Of a DNA stretch of 64,000 nt, positions 35,728 to 43,861 are shown in pieces. The notes below the pieces were generated by a model. That model did not search any database. It saw only the letters and a list, made by a program, of their open reading frames with translations, and was not told where the DNA came from. The DNA is from Rivularia sp963920925 (lineage in GTDB: Bacteria > Cyanobacteriota > Cyanobacteriia > Cyanobacteriales > Nostocaceae). Numbering within the stretch: position 1 is the stretch's first letter; each line of letters opens with the position of its first letter. A program made the position numbers and the translations under genes. The stretch spans positions 88,782 through 152,781 of the forward strand of contig NZ_CAWUDI010000016.1 in NCBI RefSeq assembly GCF_963920925.1, read 5' to 3'.

Positions 35728-35788
35728 TTCGTTCGTAGTAGCGCTTCAGCACCGGGCGGAATCCGGATGCGAGTCACCGCGCTACTAC
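35728..35788. repeat. REP-like palindrome, family C
   Basis: GTAGTAGCGCTTCAGC pairs imperfectly with the CGCGCTACTAC arm. A closely related unit lies at 61968-62022. The rest of the 35521-35872 gap holds heptamers near 35563 and a GTAGAGACGTAAAATTTTAC palindrome at 35612. Confidence 0.7.
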
Positions 35789-35872
35789 AAACAAAAAAAT
35801 AAGATGAGCATCAACTGCCCACCTTACAATTTAAGTTGATAAATCTTTACCAAAATCAACTAAAGCTAATAT

Positions 35873-36949
35873 TTACTTAACACTACCTTCCATTGCAGCA
35901 GCATCAATCGGTTTGATAAAGTACAACTTCACAGCTTGCCAACCGTTGGAAAGATAGTAAGGCAGCTTTTGGAAGATTTGTAGGAATTTAGGCGTTGTAG
36001 AATTGACGATCGCTCTAAGCTGTTCGTTATTCTTGACGCAAGTTTCTAAACGCTCGTAAAATTCCGGTGTCTTAACATCTAACATTACCGGAAATACGCG
36101 ACCAGCGGTTTCGTTGGTTTTTTCAATCACTTCTTTGTCGTATTCACGAGCATTTAAACCGATAGCAGCATAAAAACCATCGCGCTGAATATCGTTTAAG
36201 TACATTGTGGCAAACACCGACAATAAGAAGAAGCGACACCATAACCGCGCTTTCCAATCGTTTAAAGTATTAGGTTGCGCTCTCATTACCGCATCGAAGA
36301 AGTCACCGTGGCGGTTTTCATCTTGACACCAGTTTTCAAAGAATCGGAAAATCGGATAAATCCTATCTTCGGGATGCTTTTCTAAATGACGATAAATAGT
36401 GATATAGCGCCAATAACCAATCTTTTCGGAAAGATATGTAGCGTAAAAGATGAATTTCGGCTTAAAGAAAGTGTAGCTACGACTCTTGGTTAAAAATCCT
36501 AAATCCAGCGACAAATTAAAATCTGACATTGCTTTATTTAGGAAACCAGCATGACGCGCTTCATCACGCGACATCAAGTTAAAGCCTTCAGCTAAAACTG
36601 GGTTTTTACCTTTGAGACGACGACTCAATTCTTTGTACAGCAAAAAGCCGGAGAATTCCGCCGTACAGGAACGTTCTAAAAACTCAACAAACACCTGGCG
36701 AGTTTCCCCATCAATATGTTCCCAGGATTGCTCAAACTCTTCATCCCGAACAAAATGATGGCGGTTGTAGTCAGCACGAAACTCTTCGATGATGGCTCTC
36801 AACTCGTCTTCATTAACCGAGATGTCCATTTTAGCCATCTCATCAAAGTCAGTGGTGTAAAACCGGGGTGTCAGCAGAGTTTCTTTTGCTGGGACTTTAA
36901 CACCCGGACGTATTTCTTCAAAGCCTGGTTTTTTTAGGGAATCTACCAT
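35873..36949 (-). CDS. acsF: Mg-protoporphyrin IX monomethyl ester oxidative cyclase
   Basis: 358 residues, normal length for the aerobic cyclase (AcsF/ChlE) that builds ring E of chlorophyll using O2. The di-iron ligands are seen in AEFSGFLLYKELSRRL, SRDEARHAGFL and the later CQDENRHGDFF. The N-terminus ETLLTPRFYTTDFDEMAKMD is typical. It acts at the thylakoid membrane. There is no clear ribosome binding site, and an insertion-sequence relic begins 26 bp upstream of its start codon. Confidence 0.95.
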   Translation of the reverse strand: MVDSLKKPGFEEIRPGVKVPAKETLLTPRFYTTDFDEMAKMDISVNEDELRAIIEEFRADYNRHHFVRDEEFEQSWEHIDGETRQVFVEFLERSCTAEFSGFLLYKELSRRLKGKNPVLAEGFNLMSRDEARHAGFLNKAMSDFNLSLDLGFLTKSRSYTFFKPKFIFYATYLSEKIGYWRYITIYRHLEKHPEDRIYPIFRFFENWCQDENRHGDFFDAVMRAQPNTLNDWKARLWCRFFLLSVFATMYLNDIQRDGFYAAIGLNAREYDKEVIEKTNETAGRVFPVMLDVKTPEFYERLETCVKNNEQLRAIVNSTTPKFLQIFQKLPYYLSNGWQAVKLYFIKPIDAAAMEGSVK

Positions 36950-36974
36950 GTTCTGATTGTTATAAATGTCGGGT

Positions 36975-37140
36975 TTTTGACACTCCCCATGTTTAAAAAA
37001 AGGGATTCTTAGTTCACCGGGATTCCAACGAATTTACCCTCACTAAGCATCTTGACCGTATGCCCTACGGCTGCAATTCCTCTAATTAGAACTACGTAGA
37101 CACCCTTTGTGATGTCTAAACGGGACGCATTGCCACGTTC
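36975..37140 (-). mobile_element. relic IS605/TnpB right end with omegaRNA-like tail
   Basis: On the minus strand GGCATACGGTCAAGATGCTT, then GGTAAATTCGTTGGAATCCC, GGTGAACTAAGAATCCC, a spacer and GGGGAGTGTCAAAAA form the characteristic 3' end of cyanobacterial IS605-type elements, which in active elements is the scaffold of the TnpB guide RNA. An open frame upstream (about 43 codons, with ERGNASRLD) may be the tail of tnpB. The rest of the gene is missing. It reads directly toward acsF. Confidence 0.55.
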
Positions 37141-37246
37141 CAAATTAAGATACAAAAAATATTGCGTTTGAGTATAAATGTCAGTTTACCATTTTAGTCT
37201 GGAAGTAATTACTAGATCAAACGTTAAGAGTTGCAACAATGAAAAA

Positions 37247-37410
37247 TGGGGCATTGGGGATGGGGCATTGGTAATTGGTAATTGGTAATTGGTAGTTGGT
37301 AGTTGGTAATTGGTAATTGGTAGTTGGTAATTGGTAATTGGTAATTGATAGCTCCTAACTCCTAACTCCTAATTCCTAATTCCTAATTCCTAACTCCTAA
37401 CTCCTAACTG
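37247..37410. repeat. two adjoining heptameric repeat arrays
   Basis: About a dozen GGTAATT/GGTAGTT heptamers (37264-37350) run straight into about nine CTAACTC/CTAATTC heptamers (37353-37409). The rest of the gap to 37773 is AT-rich with no ORF and must contain the TM2-gene promoter. Confidence 0.9.
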
Positions 37411-37773
37411 CTTTTCTCAAATTAGCCGGATTTATAATTTTGATGGATGTAAAACCTAAAGGTAGATAATTCAAATTTGAGTTTTACTTATGAGTGCGAT
37501 TATCCACTTCTGGAACTAATAGAAATTCACTCACGCGACAATCATCACGATAGTAAATAAGTAATCAACAATGAATATATTTATGGAACTCGATGATTGT
37601 AATAAATTATTGTTATAATTGAACAATACTATATTATAGCTTTATTTTAAATTTAGATCAAAACGTAGCGAGATATAAAAATATTACATTAAAATTAAAT
37701 TGTTAATAATATAGAAAATTATTAATTCACAAACATTTCAGTTGCCTTATGCGTTCGGTGGAGTTGAAATCAT

Positions 37774-38301
37774 ATGAAGGTTGAAGTCAAAGATAAGAAT
37801 AAGAACCACGATGCAGATAAAGAAAAAGAGCGGATGAAAATATCCTATATGCTCAACATATTGGGCTTTTTAGGATTTACTGGTGGATTGCATCGTTTGT
37901 ATAACGGTAAGGTTGCTACGGGTTTACTATGGATGTTTACCCTGGGCTTGTTCGGTTTTGGTCAATTTGTAGATTTATTTCTCATTCCTAATATGGTGGA
38001 AGAAAGAGAAATGAAACTGAGACTAAAAGCTGGTTTATCGCCTTTTGGTGTTGCACCAACTCCTCAAGTTATAGCATCGGAAATATATCAATCTCCTCAA
38101 GAAACCTTGATGGTGGAATTATTGAAAGCGGCGGAAAATCGCGGCGGTAAACTTAGCGTTACTCAAGGAGTTCTTGAGACGGGTGCAAAGTTTTCCCAGG
38201 TAGAAGCAACTTTAAAAGAGATGCACCAATCTGGTTATGTTGGCATAGGTAACAACCCCGAAAATGGAGCCGTTACCTACATTTTTCACGAACTTATTTA
38301 A
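37774..38301 (+). CDS. TM2-domain membrane protein
   Basis: 175 residues. After a charged N-terminus comes a TM2 domain: two helices with MLNILGFLGFTGGLHRLYNG and GLLWMFTLGLFGFGQFVDLF, including the family's Gly-x-HR-x-Y-x-G and D-L-F-L-I-P elements. The C-terminal 80 residues resemble a winged-helix domain (MVELLKAAENRGGKLSVTQG, VEATLKEMHQSGYVGIGNN). TM2 with a DNA-binding-like domain suggests a membrane sensor, which is inference. It overlaps the convergent DUF2996 gene by 4 bp. Confidence 0.82.
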   Translation: MKVEVKDKNKNHDADKEKERMKISYMLNILGFLGFTGGLHRLYNGKVATGLLWMFTLGLFGFGQFVDLFLIPNMVEEREMKLRLKAGLSPFGVAPTPQVIASEIYQSPQETLMVELLKAAENRGGKLSVTQGVLETGAKFSQVEATLKEMHQSGYVGIGNNPENGAVTYIFHELI

Positions 38302-38918
38302 TTTCTTCCCAACCACTTTTGACCGTTCAAACGCATTACTACTCCGAATACTAATAAATCTAGAGTAATTCTACGTTCGTCAATTAAAAATGATTCGAGG
38401 GTGCTAGGGCTTTTGCCTTCGTTGCAAGAAAACGCCTTTTTCCCTTTAATATCTTCATCGGGGAAATAAACGTTAAATTGCCGCAAGCCATTTTTAAATT
38501 TACCTAAAACTTGCCAGCATTCCTCAGCTTTCTCATACCCAGGTATGGGAAGTTTTTGTTTGGCGAAATCCAAATGCAAGTCTTCCACCCCTTCCGAGGC
38601 GATCGCCTTTTCTAACTCAGGTACATAATGCTGCCGCATAAATTCCTCAAACGGCTTGTCTTCAACCGCTGGAGGTTTTTCTTTCTTTTTAGCTGCCGGT
38701 TTCTTATCATCTGCTGCTTTCGCTGCGGGTTTAGCTTTAGCAGCGTTGGGGTTATCTCCCGATGCTGAAGCAGGATCGGGTGCATTCGCAGTCGGAATAT
38801 CTGTCGCTTCTGGAGAGTCCGTTTTAGGAGCTTTCTTTTTGGCTACTTCCGGCGCTTTTTCATCCGTAGTACTAGGAATAGCTTCTCCCGTTTCCTTTTT
38901 ATTCGTTTCTTCTGCCAT
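38298..38918 (-). CDS. DUF2996 family protein
   Basis: 206 residues. The first 90 are a disordered Lys/Ala/Pro-rich region (KAKPAAKAADDKKPAAKKKE). The C-terminal 115 match the cyanobacterial and plastid DUF2996 domain: FMRQHYVPELEKAIASEGVE, CWQVLGKFKNGLRQFNVYFP and a Ser-Thr-Leu-Glu-Ser segment. The low-complexity half varies between species. Plastid relatives are linked to photosystem or ATP-synthase assembly, as I recall, so a thylakoid assembly role is possible. Confidence 0.82.
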   Translation of the reverse strand: MAEETNKKETGEAIPSTTDEKAPEVAKKKAPKTDSPEATDIPTANAPDPASASGDNPNAAKAKPAAKAADDKKPAAKKKEKPPAVEDKPFEEFMRQHYVPELEKAIASEGVEDLHLDFAKQKLPIPGYEKAEECWQVLGKFKNGLRQFNVYFPDEDIKGKKAFSCNEGKSPSTLESFLIDERRITLDLLVFGVVMRLNGQKWLGRN

Positions 38919-38965
38919 TACTTGGGTTAATCCTTCAGCTTTGAATCATCTTCATTTTACATAGG

Positions 38966-39070
38966 ATGAGGAATTGGGAATCGGGAATTGGGGATTAGCA
39001 GATGGGGGGATGGGGAGACAAGGGGACAAGGGGATAATTAAATATTCTTAACTCCTAACTCCTAACTCCT
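38966..39070. repeat. heptameric repeats between convergent-spaced genes
   Basis: GGGAATT/GGGGATT units, then GGGGAGACAAGGGGACAAGG, then CTAACTC heptamers reaching the 3' end of the porin gene. Confidence 0.8.
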
Positions 39071-39074
39071 AACT

Positions 39075-40964
39075 CTAAAAAGTAAAAGTTGTACGCAACA
39101 AACCTACTGTCGTTGTGTCGTTGTCGTCATCTCCTTCTGGATTAAATAACACAAATGCGCCAGGGGTAATACTGACATTATCGTTGACCTTAAATTTGTA
39201 ATAAGCTTCTAAATGGTAAGGAGTCGTGCGATCGACACCCGCAGCAGCTAAGTTCGCATCACCATCAGCTTCTGTACGGTATAAAGGTTGACCGAAAAGT
39301 ATCCCGGCGGTATTGCCTTTTTTGATGATATCTCGGAAGTGTAAACCCACCATCCAACTGGTGAAGGTGGTGGAAGCATCTACCTGACTGGAGGAATCAT
39401 CGACGAAAATTGCCGCACCGTAACCTGATAGGGCAATATTCGGAGAAAAGCGCCAATTTAAGGTACCTCCGACGGAGTTGAGTTTTACCGGAATCCCCAA
39501 ATTTCCATTTGCCAAGCCTAAAGCATTGCTATCAGCACTGACTAATCCCGTACCCAAAATATTGATTTCGTGGTAGCTGTTGGCATAATTCAAACCAATA
39601 TCGATGGATTTGCTGGGTTTAAATGTGAGTTGGGCTGCGGCAACGGTACTACCACCAAACAAACCCGAACCCAAGGGTGTACTGGAAACTCCGGGAAGAA
39701 TATCGTCTCCACTGCTGGGAATATTGGCATTGACGCTACCGTAAAGAGCGCGAAAATCCAAGCTTTTGGATGGAGTCAAGATAAAACCTGCTGCCGATGC
39801 CAAACCCGATCCAGATGTACCACCAGAAACCCGCAGTACGGGATTTAAACCAGCAAAGCGGGAAATTGCCTCTTGCCCTTCTCCTGCGAAGGGAGTAATA
39901 GCAGGGAAAGCATCGGAAACTTCCGCAGCAGTACCGGCAAATAAAGTTAATTTACTGGCTACGGGGAAGATGTACAGAAGTTTGTACAGTTCCACACTAT
40001 TAGCACCTTTAGAAGATAAATCTTTGGGATCGAAGCTGGGAAATTGGGGTTCAATACCAGTGCGGGCACTACTTGCCGCCAAGTTTACTCCTGGTACTGT
40101 CAATCCCAACTCTTGTTGTACGCTACCACTACCATCAACTCCACCCAGGAAATTGTGGGCTTGCAAACCAGTAATTAACAAGTCTTTGCCGGTAAAACTG
40201 GTATTCAGGTTCAACCGTACCCGATTCGTCAAGATGATATTAGGATCTTCACTACCGGGAGCGCCACCAGTTGCACCAATTGCAGCAAAAATTGCTTCAC
40301 CTTGAAGTTTGGTGGTGGTGGAAAATTGCGAAGTTTCTAATTCGGCAGTGCGAGCTTCCAAGGCATCTACCCTACCGCGTAACGTTGCTAATTCTGCACT
40401 AAACTCTTGTTGCAAACGCTGTAAAATTACTAAATCTTCTTTAGTAACAATACTCGCTGTGGCTGCTGCAATCAGTTCGTTAACTCTATCCAAACAAGCA
40501 TTCAATCCCGCCGCAAATTCATATCTAGTCATTGCCCGATTGCCCCGATAGGTGCCATTGGGATATCCCGCAATACAACCGTACCGTTCTACGAGGGATT
40601 GCAACGCTTGAAAAGCCCAATCTGTCGGCTGTACGTCGGATAGCTGGGAAACCGATGTGACTTGCCCTGTCGATGTTGTTTGTTGTTGGTTTTGGGGAAC
40701 TTGGGCAATTATCGGGTTTGTTTCGTTTGTTGTAATAACGGCATACTCCGCCAAAGAATGGCTGCCGACATCAAAGGTCATCTGATTATTTACTTTTTCG
40801 CTAATAATTGTGTTCGTAGATGCAATTTTCTCAGATGATATTTCTTTTTCTGATAACTTTTCACTGCTGCCGATTTCCGCAGCTAATGCTTTTACCGGCG
40901 ACAATCCGGCGAGTAAGCACAGCAAACTTACCCCACTAGCGGAAACTAGTAGATTTCGTTTCAT
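39075..40964 (-). CDS. SLH-domain outer-membrane porin (iron-uptake porin type)
   Basis: 629 residues. The signal peptide is followed by a low-complexity region to about 105. Next come an SLH domain (SQLSDVQPTDWAFQALQSLV, GYPNGTYRGNRAMTRYEFAA), a coiled coil (LQRLQQEFSAELATLRGRVD) and an OprB-like beta-barrel ending in Phe (TTVGLLRTTFTF). The SLH domain holds the porin to peptidoglycan-linked polymer. Such porins are the main outer-membrane proteins of cyanobacteria and pass inorganic ions, including iron. The start codon follows GTGAGGAG, which could also pair with a regulatory RNA. Confidence 0.92.
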   Translation of the reverse strand: MKRNLLVSASGVSLLCLLAGLSPVKALAAEIGSSEKLSEKEISSEKIASTNTIISEKVNNQMTFDVGSHSLAEYAVITTNETNPIIAQVPQNQQQTTSTGQVTSVSQLSDVQPTDWAFQALQSLVERYGCIAGYPNGTYRGNRAMTRYEFAAGLNACLDRVNELIAAATASIVTKEDLVILQRLQQEFSAELATLRGRVDALEARTAELETSQFSTTTKLQGEAIFAAIGATGGAPGSEDPNIILTNRVRLNLNTSFTGKDLLITGLQAHNFLGGVDGSGSVQQELGLTVPGVNLAASSARTGIEPQFPSFDPKDLSSKGANSVELYKLLYIFPVASKLTLFAGTAAEVSDAFPAITPFAGEGQEAISRFAGLNPVLRVSGGTSGSGLASAAGFILTPSKSLDFRALYGSVNANIPSSGDDILPGVSSTPLGSGLFGGSTVAAAQLTFKPSKSIDIGLNYANSYHEINILGTGLVSADSNALGLANGNLGIPVKLNSVGGTLNWRFSPNIALSGYGAAIFVDDSSSQVDASTTFTSWMVGLHFRDIIKKGNTAGILFGQPLYRTEADGDANLAAAGVDRTTPYHLEAYYKFKVNDNVSITPGAFVLFNPEGDDDNDTTTVGLLRTTFTF

Positions 40965-40967
40965 ATT

Positions 40968-40978
40968 AACTCCTCACA
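40968..40978 (-). promoter_or_regulatory. ribosome binding site complementary to the Yfr1 core
   Basis: The porin mRNA reads UUGUGAGGAGU just before UAAUAUG. Ten bases (UGUGAGGAGU) are complementary to the conserved ACUCCUCACAC core of the cyanobacterial small RNA Yfr1, known to target outer-membrane protein mRNAs in Prochlorococcus. The overlap with a strong Shine-Dalgarno sequence means part of the match is expected. Confidence 0.45.
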
Positions 40979-41385
40979 ACTTTTAAAAGAAGATTAAATA
41001 ATCAATCTGGGTTTAATGTACTAATTCCAAGAATTCTATTAAACCTTGCTATTTTGAGCAGCACCGACTTGATATAGCTTTAAAGGCGTTAAGCGAAGCT
41101 CTACCGAAGGTAATCGCCCTATTTGACGCACCTATGCCCATTAGCTTTACTGCAAATGACCTGAACCATAAATTCTAGTAAATACTATTTCCAGCCATCT
41201 TCGTTCAAAACAATTATTTGTAGTTCTTATGCTAGTGATAGATTTGACGATAAAAGGGAATAGGTAATTGGTAATTGATAATTGGTAATTGGTAAAATTC
41301 AAAAATAAAAGGCAGGCTAGAAGCCCACCCCACAAAAAATTTATAAAAAACTATCAATCATTGATAATTATTAACTGCTCACTGA
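40979..41385. other. intergenic gap upstream of the porin
   Basis: About 400 bp containing the porin promoter, a repeat-like stretch with GCGAAGCTCTACCGAAGG, and GGTAATT heptamers at 41263-41295. I see no ORF or RNA gene worth calling. Confidence 0.45.
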
Positions 41386-41661
41386 CTAACCGCCAGCTAC
41401 AGCAGGAACAATACTTACTTCATCGCCATCTTTTAAAGGTGTTGCCGCACCATCTAAAAAGCGAATATCTTCACTATTTACATATAAATTTAAAAAACGA
41501 CGCGGTTTTCCGGATTCATCGCACAAACGCGCCTTAATACCGGGACAAGCTTTTTCTAAAGAATCGAAGAGTTCGGTAATTGTATTACCGTTACATTCTA
41601 AAGTCGCTTGATTATTAGTGAATTTTTGAAGTGCGGTGGGAACGAGAACTTTAACTGACAT
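41386..41661 (-). CDS. MoaD/ThiS-like sulfur carrier beside thrC
   Basis: 91 residues from the ATG at 41661 (MSVKVLVPTALQKFTNNQ); the frame is open for 45 more codons, but these are translated from low-complexity repeats. It has a ubiquitin-like fold with C-terminal VPAVAGG, the di-glycine that is adenylated and turned into a thiocarboxylate. CDESGKPRRFLNLYVNSEDI matches carriers of the CysO/thiamine-like group. It follows thrC on the same strand across about 165 bp. A role in sulfur donation to an amino-acid or cofactor pathway is likely. Confidence 0.85.
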   Translation of the reverse strand: MSVKVLVPTALQKFTNNQATLECNGNTITELFDSLEKACPGIKARLCDESGKPRRFLNLYVNSEDIRFLDGAATPLKDGDEVSIVPAVAGG

Positions 41662-41826
41662 ATCTTTTGAAATTGGGAATTGGGAATTGGGAAAATTGGA
41701 GGGGGAAGAGTGGGTAGAGGAGCCACTGATAGGGGCGGGTTCCCCGACAGTCAGGCAAGTGGCGTGGGGAAGAGTGGGTAGAAGTTTTTGAATCATAACA
41801 ACTAACCACTAACAACTAACTCTTTC

Positions 41827-43131
41827 TTAAACTAATACTTGCTGCCACTCTAAGCGATCGAGGGTGCGGGAACGTTCGAGGGCTGATTCAAAACTATCGA
41901 GTTTTGCGTCAATTGTCAAAGGTTCGCCGACGCAACTCTGTACTGCTTCTTGGGTTTTTAAACCGTTGCCTGTGATATATACAACTGTAGTTTCTTCGGG
42001 GTCGATTTTTCCGGCTTCTACCAGTTTCTTCAACACGGCAACTGTTGTACCACCAGCAGTTTCTGTGAATATACCTTCGGTTTCTGCTAACAGTTTCATG
42101 CCTTCGATTATTTCAGCATCGGTAACTGTTTCTATATTACCGTTGGTTTTGTTCGCTATTTCTACAGCATAAACACCATCTGCTGGATTTCCGATTGCAA
42201 TAGACTTAGCAATGGTATTTGGCTTTACTGGCTCAATGAAGTCGCGCTTTTCTTTAAACGCTTTGGCGATGGGGGAACATCCTTCGGCTTGTGCGCCGCT
42301 GAATCGCACGTTTTTACCTTCTACTAAACCAACTTCGACAAACTCGTTGAAGCCTTTATAAATTTTGCTGAATAACGAACCGCTTGCCAAAGGTGCCACA
42401 ATATGGTCTGGTAGTTCCCAACCTAGCTGCTCGGCTACTTCAAAACCTAATGTTTTGGAACCTTCGGAGTAATAAGGACGTAAGTTAATATTTACAAATC
42501 CCCAACCGTGGGTATTCGCAACTTCCGAACACAAACGGTTAACTTGGTCGTAATTTCCCTTAACTGCCATTAAAGTCGGGCTATAAATAAGACTTCCTAA
42601 GATTTTACCGGCTTCCAAATCTGCTGGTATGAATACGCAGCAATCCAAACCAGCATGAGCTGCGATCGCGGCGGTTGAGTTTGCTAAGTTTCCGGTGCTG
42701 GCGCAGGATACTGTAGTAAAACCTAATTCCTTGGCACGAGTCATTGCAACCGATACCACCCGATCTTTGAAGCTCAGGGTAGGCATATTAACGGCATCAT
42801 TTTTTATATATAATTTCTTTAAACCCAAGCGACGAGCCAAACGATTGGAGCGAACCAAAGGAGTCATACCCGTTCCAACATCAATGGGGTTTTCGCTCGT
42901 TACAGGCAAAAATTGACGATAGCGCCATATTGAATTCGGTCCCGCTTGAATAGTTTCGCGAGTTACCGTTTGACGCAATTTGCTGTAATCGTAGCTTACC
43001 TCCAAAGGACCAAAGCAGAATTCACATACGTTTTTTGCTTCAAGCTCGTATTCTGCACCGCATTCTTTACACTTCAAAGCGTGAAAAGCGTGGGTAAGGG
43101 TTTGGTTTTGGATGTTGGTGGCCGCTTGCAT
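41827..43131 (-). CDS. thrC: threonine synthase
   Basis: 434 residues. An N-terminal zinc-ribbon (CKEC at 21-24, CEFC at 36-39) precedes a fold-type II PLP enzyme with the Schiff-base lysine in PTLSFKDR (Lys122) and the phosphate-binding SCASTGNLANS. It converts O-phosphohomoserine to threonine. The N-terminal zinc ribbon and length fit the cyanobacterial/archaeal ThrC type. The downstream partner on the same strand is a sulfur-carrier protein. Confidence 0.92.
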   Translation of the reverse strand: MQAATNIQNQTLTHAFHALKCKECGAEYELEAKNVCEFCFGPLEVSYDYSKLRQTVTRETIQAGPNSIWRYRQFLPVTSENPIDVGTGMTPLVRSNRLARRLGLKKLYIKNDAVNMPTLSFKDRVVSVAMTRAKELGFTTVSCASTGNLANSTAAIAAHAGLDCCVFIPADLEAGKILGSLIYSPTLMAVKGNYDQVNRLCSEVANTHGWGFVNINLRPYYSEGSKTLGFEVAEQLGWELPDHIVAPLASGSLFSKIYKGFNEFVEVGLVEGKNVRFSGAQAEGCSPIAKAFKEKRDFIEPVKPNTIAKSIAIGNPADGVYAVEIANKTNGNIETVTDAEIIEGMKLLAETEGIFTETAGGTTVAVLKKLVEAGKIDPEETTVVYITGNGLKTQEAVQSCVGEPLTIDAKLDSFESALERSRTLDRLEWQQVLV

Positions 43132-43861
43132 TTGGTATTTCTCCCCGAAGAACCTTTAACTGTCAACTCTCGGCTGATACTAACATGGCTCAAAAACCGA
43201 GTCAAACAATCCCGATATTTTTTGTCGGGATTAACTACTATGTGTAGAGACGTGGTATTGCAACCTCTCTTAATGCATATTAGGAACAAATTAAATAATT
43301 ACAGGACTTACGCAAAGCCCCAATCTATACTTTTTCGCTTACTACAAAGATTGTGACAAAGCTCTGACAGAATCAGGTAATTAATGAAACGATAAATAAA
43401 TATACAGATATAAACAACTTTAGCTTTTTTGCAATAGCACACAAGTTGTGACAAAGTTATGAAAAAACTAGAGAAAATCTACTTAAAACTTAAGTAATCA
43501 ATACAACAATAAATTAATCCGAAAAATTTCTCTTACTGAGCCAAATTTCCATGTTTATACTGACGATATAGTAAATAATTAAATTTAAGATTTATTTGTT
43601 ACCAAAAATACTTTTGATATTTCAACAAGTCAAAAACCTAAAACAGAATCCATGTTTAAGAGTAAAAGGTTAGCATCCGGACATCAGGGTTAACTTTATC
43701 TACCAAAAGCTCCCGGGAATATCAAAATAATTTGGTGAAAGCTATACTCAATTACTTGGGTTTATAGGTTTATTGCTACACCGCAATTATAAAAAGAGTT
43801 GCAAAAAAGCCTACGCTAAAACACGTAGACTGAGAAGTCATAATTTGCTATTAATTCTAAA
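43132..43861. other. long upstream region of the surface-protein cluster
   Basis: 730 bp between divergent thrC and the first DUF11 gene. It holds a GTAGAGACGTGG-type partial palindrome at 43243 and two copies of TTGTGACAAAG at 43351 and 43446. The rest is AT-rich. Small frames here have no ribosome binding sites. It probably carries the promoter and a long leader for the cluster. Confidence 0.45.

Noticed and set aside
37247..37410. Possible CRISPR array from dense short repeats
   Set aside because: The period is seven bases with no unique spacers of 30-40 bp; this is a heptameric STRR. No CRISPR-like repeat-spacer pattern was seen anywhere.
39766..40305. 179-codon plus-strand frame
   Set aside because: Antisense shadow of the porin gene; no ribosome binding site, composition follows the complementary strand.
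41662..41796. N-terminal extension of the thrC-linked sulfur carrier
   Set aside because: Low-complexity repeat sequence (GGGGAAGAGTGGGTAGA occurs twice in it); the ubiquitin-like fold starts at MSVKVLV.
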